DNA from: an uncultured Planctomycetota bacterium
GTDB taxonomy: Bacteria; Planctomycetota; UBA1135; GCA-002686595
Direction of reading: 5' to 3'
Length of the DNA: 8,209 bases
NCBI GenBank assembly: GCA_903829565.1
Contig: CAIKQM010000094.1
Span: 1 to 8,209 of the forward strand
Program-made: the position numbers and the translations under genes
Part shown: piece by piece, positions 6,971 to 8,209 of the stretch
Numbering within the stretch: position 1 is the first letter of the stretch
Layout of the letters: the number at the start of each line of letters is the position of its first letter
The notes under the pieces: generated by a model
What the model saw: the letters and a program-made list of their open reading frames with translations, nothing else
Database searches by the model: none
What the model was told of the DNA's origin: nothing

Positions 6971-6999
6971 GATACTGGCCCCGATGAGTGTGCACGATC
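6971..6999 (+). repeat. Inverted-repeat arm C (left end of element 2)
   Basis: Starts GATACTGGCCC and has TGTGCA at arm positions 19-24. It is 26/29 identical to arm A. It lies 13 bp upstream of the tsaD ATG. On the minus strand it ends in TATCAT, a close match to a -10 box, placed just before the start codon. Confidence 0.85.
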
Positions 7000-7277
7000 T
7001 TTGGTGGCACAACCGGGCTAGGAGGGGCAGGGACCGCGATCGTGAGTGCCTTCAGGCGATTCCGTCGCTGGTTGGTTCGTGGTCAACCCTAGCTAGCAAG
7101 CGGCTGCGTATAGGAGATCTTGATCTAGGCCGCCCAGACTCCGGTGATGTAGGGCCGGCTGGTGGGCTAGGGAATCGCCCACTCATGAGGACCCAGGTCT
7201 GGGGCTGACATCGTCGCATTCCTCTCTGACGATCCGAATCCGCACGATGTCTCAGCAAAAGCCGATTCGGGCTCCAC

Positions 7278-7306
7278 GGTCCTGCACAATGGTCTGGGCC
7301 AGTATC
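7278..7306 (-). repeat. Inverted-repeat arm D (right end of element 2)
   Basis: Reverse-strand copy, 26/29 identical to arm A. It pairs with arm C over the outer 11 bases and over TGTGCA. It points towards the EF-hand gene, which starts 175 bp downstream. Confidence 0.85.
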
Positions 7307-7481
7307 ACCGTTGTGTCCACTCCAGCGGCCAATCCCTCTCCCTCACTCGTTTCTGCACACCTTCACTTCACCCATCTCAACAATCATAAATATCTACACA
7401 TAAACATCTTACATCCACATGTGCGCAGCCCCCTCCCTTGGCACACAAGCTGCGTGTACCTACCTACCCACGAGGACTCCC
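7307..7481 (+). promoter_or_regulatory. Upstream region of the EF-hand gene with AT-rich island
   Basis: Between arm D and the EF-hand start. Bases 7376-7415 are clearly poorer in GC than the rest of the window and contain -10-like hexamers (TAAATA at 7387, TAAACA at 7401), but no convincing -35 at standard spacing. It is the most likely promoter area for the downstream gene. No open frame worth calling and no terminator are visible. Confidence 0.35.
7472..7476 (+). promoter_or_regulatory. Ribosome binding site of the EF-hand gene
   Basis: GAGGA lies 5 bases before the ATG at 7482 and supports that start, which also begins a good signal peptide. Confidence 0.7.
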
Positions 7482-8209
7482 ATGCACCCGCGCACCAAGC
7501 CCTTCATCCGCCTCTACGCCGCGCTTTGCGCCGCGACCCTTGTCCTTCCGGCCGTCGCTGCCCAAGACGTCACGCAGGAGGCCAAGCCCGTCGCCGCTGC
7601 CACGCTCGAGCGGGCGCGGCGGACATTCCAGGCGGCGGATCGCAATGCGGATGGCCGGATCGAACGCGCAGAGCTGGAGCTGGCGCGCGTCAAGGTGACG
7701 GCGGTGGAGTTTGCGGCCCGCGACTTGGACGGCAACACCTACTGGAGCCGCGATGAGTTCGTGCTGTGGTACCGCGGGTTGCTGATCGCGAACCGTCAGC
7801 GCCCGGCGGCGGATTTGGAGACCGAGGCGACGCGCATTTTGGCGATTCAGCGCACACGGCCGGTCACGCCTGTAGCACCGGTCACGCCGGCGAACCCCGT
7901 CGCGCCCGCGGCGGCCCCGGTGGATCAGGAGGCTCGCTTGGCGCGCGCGCTGGAGGATCTCGAGCGCAAAGCGCTGGCGCGGGGAGCGACGCGGGAGGAC
8001 TTCACCGCGGTCCGCACCATGTGGGAGGAGCGTCTGGCGGCGACGCAACCGCAGACCCCGCCCGAGGAACTCGAGCTGCTGAAGACCAAGGTGGCGCGCG
8101 CGCTGGCGGATCTAGAGACCCGCGCCGCAGAGGGCAAAGTCACGCGCGAGGAGTTCACTCAGCTGCGTCAAGCACTTTTGACGCGCGCGCGCGCCGCCGC
8201 CCCGCAAGA
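7482..8209 (+). CDS. Exported EF-hand domain protein with 51-residue repeat (3' partial)
   Basis: The frame is open from the ATG to the window end: 242 codons, with no stop reached. Residues 1-27 are a Sec-type signal peptide (basic start, hydrophobic core, cleavage near AVAA/QD). Residues 53-64 form a canonical EF-hand loop, D-x-N-x-D-G-x-I-x-x-x-E. Residues 81-92 form a second, variant loop (D81, D83, N85, S89, E92) with Gly at loop position 4 instead of 6. Calcium binding is therefore likely, in the periplasm or outside the cell. A Pro/Val/Ala linker follows (126-148). After it come two charged helical repeats, about 153-187 and 204-238, in register at exactly 51 residues (LARALEDLE/VARALADLE and TREDF/TREEF). 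I do not recognise the family beyond the EF-hand pair. It may be a structural or regulatory calcium-binding protein. Its remaining C-terminus may carry more repeats or a catalytic domain. Confidence 0.85.
   Translation, partial: MHPRTKPFIRLYAALCAATLVLPAVAAQDVTQEAKPVAAATLERARRTFQAADRNADGRIERAELELARVKVTAVEFAARDLDGNTYWSRDEFVLWYRGLLIANRQRPAADLETEATRILAIQRTRPVTPVAPVTPANPVAPAAAPVDQEARLARALEDLERKALARGATREDFTAVRTMWEERLAATQPQTPPEELELLKTKVARALADLETRAAEGKVTREEFTQLRQALLTRARAAAPQ
7938..8195 (+). repeat. Tandem coding repeat, period 153 bp (51 residues)
   Basis: Two units inside the EF-hand gene, 7938-8042 and 8091-8195. The encoded segments match at 16 of 35 positions by hand count, including ARAL, DLE, TRE-F-T and two later Arg. 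The last part of the second unit is close to the window edge, so further copies could follow. Confidence 0.65.

Larger units (their letters stand above)
6971..7306. repeat. Intergenic inverted-repeat-bounded element, copy 2
   Basis: This covers most of the 524-bp divergent gap between tsaD and the EF-hand gene. It is bounded by arms C (6971-6999) and D (7278-7306). It is colinear with copy 1 in direct orientation: blocks at 7058-7088 (offset 87 from the left end, as in copy 1), GGAATCGCCC (7171-7180) and 7218-7231 (88 bp from the right end). Pairings that could fold are 7070-7088 (GGTTG/CAACC), 7087-7093 with 7166-7172 (CCCTAGC/GCTAGGG) enclosing 7100-7104/7129-7133, and 7234-7240 with 7264-7270 (CCGAATC/GATTCGG). 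No gene, target duplication or transposase is seen. Because tsaD starts 13 bp outside it, the element probably holds the tsaD promoter. Confidence 0.75.

Noticed and set aside
5608..7306. The two elements lying in inverted orientation, because arm A resembles arm D
   Set aside because: Arm similarity alone is ambiguous (A is equally close to C). Interior blocks line up at matching offsets only in direct orientation.
1..8209. tRNA, rRNA, CRISPR array or insertion sequence with transposase
   Set aside because: I saw no cloverleaf or rRNA-like segments, no regularly spaced short direct repeats, and no transposase motifs in any frame.

Overview
This is a GC-rich bacterial chromosomal window holding seven protein genes and two matching intergenic repeat elements. 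The genes are mostly housekeeping: replication restart (priA), pyrimidine/arginine precursor synthesis (carA), nickel-pincer cofactor synthesis (larB) and tRNA t6A modification (tsaD). With them are a membrane-anchored SpoIIE/PP2C-type phosphatase-like protein, a small MazG-type pyrophosphohydrolase and an exported EF-hand protein. The mixture of a HAMP-SpoIIE protein and a secreted EF-hand protein with a Pro/Ala linker would fit Planctomycetota or a similar free-living high-GC lineage. That is a guess from gene style, not from a diagnostic marker.

Layout. Bases 1-3658 form a plus-strand run with 10-bp gaps: the 5'-truncated HAMP-SpoIIE gene, the MazG-like gene, then priA. Bases 3655-5561 form a minus-strand pair, larB then carA, joined by an ATGA stop/start overlap. 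priA and carA converge so tightly that their TAG stops are the two strands of one CTAG. Then come intergenic element 1 (5608-5932), tsaD on the minus strand (5935-6957), intergenic element 2 (6971-7306), an AT-richer leader, and the plus-strand EF-hand gene (7482 to the window end, truncated).

The most interesting structure is in the two long gaps around tsaD. Each is filled almost completely by a ~330-bp unit (325 and 336 bp) bounded by the same ~29-bp inverted repeat, four copies in all. Each copy starts with GATACTGGCCC, followed after seven bases by TGTGCA. The interiors are diverged but colinear in direct orientation, with three shared blocks at matching positions, so these look like two copies of one element family. 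No coding sequence or target-site duplication is visible. It could be a non-autonomous (MITE-like) mobile element, a structured RNA with a long closing stem, or a paired protein-binding/promoter element. The ends are better conserved than the interiors, so the ends appear to be the functional part. The repeat lies immediately upstream of tsaD (which has no Shine-Dalgarno sequence) and of larB, so these elements probably carry their promoters.

A second point of interest is that the SpoIIE-like protein keeps the first metal-binding motifs but lacks the usual Asp in the later TDG and DD-I-T motifs, so it may be a pseudophosphatase or a variant class.
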